Part shown: one piece after another, positions 63,904-64,000 of the stretch
Layout: every line of letters starts with the position of its first letter
Numbering within the stretch: the stretch's first letter is position 1
From: an uncultured Coprococcus sp.
GTDB lineage: Bacteria > Bacillota > Clostridia > Lachnospirales > Lachnospiraceae
Reading direction: 5' to 3'
Length of the DNA: 64,000 nt
NCBI GenBank assembly: GCA_934277375.1
Contig: CAKQTZ010000003.1
Location: 320,376-384,375, forward strand
The notes under the pieces: model-generated
What the model was told of the DNA's origin: nothing
The model's input: the letters and a program-made list of their open reading frames with translations, nothing else
Database searches by the model: none
Translations under genes and position numbers: made by a program

Positions 63904-64000
63904 AATAGTGTCCTCATAAATTAGAATTGTATATTAATTTTTCTTATTTAGTCTAATATGGAAATCGTTGGCTTTAGAACATTCTTCATATGTAAGATTA

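Overview
The window looks like the chromosome of a low-to-mid GC, spore-forming Gram-positive anaerobe of the Clostridia, most likely a gut Lachnospiraceae (Coprococcus-like). The support is sigma-G, an AGCS amino-acid symporter, a manganese-type pyrophosphatase with CBS/DRTGG domains, AGGAGG-type ribosome sites, strong -35/-10 promoters with 17-bp spacers, and an XrtG/Firmicu-CTERM locus. Genus is inferred only. No CRISPR array, prophage, insertion sequence or rRNA was seen.

Layout. 1-5923 (all minus): an uncharacterised envelope-type cluster (YbjQ-like/zinc-ribbon protein, rhomboid protease, acidic TPR-like protein, and a glycine-repeat/coiled-coil protein that leaves the window). 6047-8420: thyA-folA, then two small XRE regulators. 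8415-16330: a radical SAM protein, ppaC, carAB and queH. 16494-20615: small genes, ispF, tRNA-Met and tRNA-Val with their own promoter and terminator, and envelope proteins. 20853-25784: argH with a coupled small protein, sigG, prfC and a regulator. 25893-31917: a phosphopantetheinyl transferase, an FtsZ/tubulin-like GTPase, a NYN-LOTUS protein and an Na+/alanine symporter. 32153-36519: an FtsX-type ABC exporter and a TetR regulator sharing a 15-bp operator found three times.

36551-46849 is the most distinctive block. A solute-binding lipoprotein and a membrane diguanylate cyclase lie just downstream of a tight seven-gene operon. The operon encodes exosortase XrtG, its Firmicu-CTERM substrate, a processive GT2 glycosyltransferase, a GT-C-like membrane protein, two 6-pyruvoyl-tetrahydropterin-synthase-fold proteins and a sensor with a degenerate GGDEF-like region. 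A good promoter precedes it. This probably builds or decorates a surface glycan or glycoprotein.

47291-55812 holds an aminotransferase, a TIGR00266 protein, a polar amino-acid ABC transporter whose binding protein appears circularly permuted, and a second, unlinked carB. 55813-57205 is accessory DNA: a 116-bp nested palindrome, a decayed acetyltransferase gene, and a compact locus with the architecture of a Fst/par-type type I toxin-antitoxin system (34-residue membrane peptide, convergent promoters, shared terminal repeats, bidirectional terminator). 57234-63903 carries hydrolases, a truncated ATC-hydrolase gene, a MerR/CPBP pair with a textbook MerR-type promoter, and three GNAT acetyltransferases.
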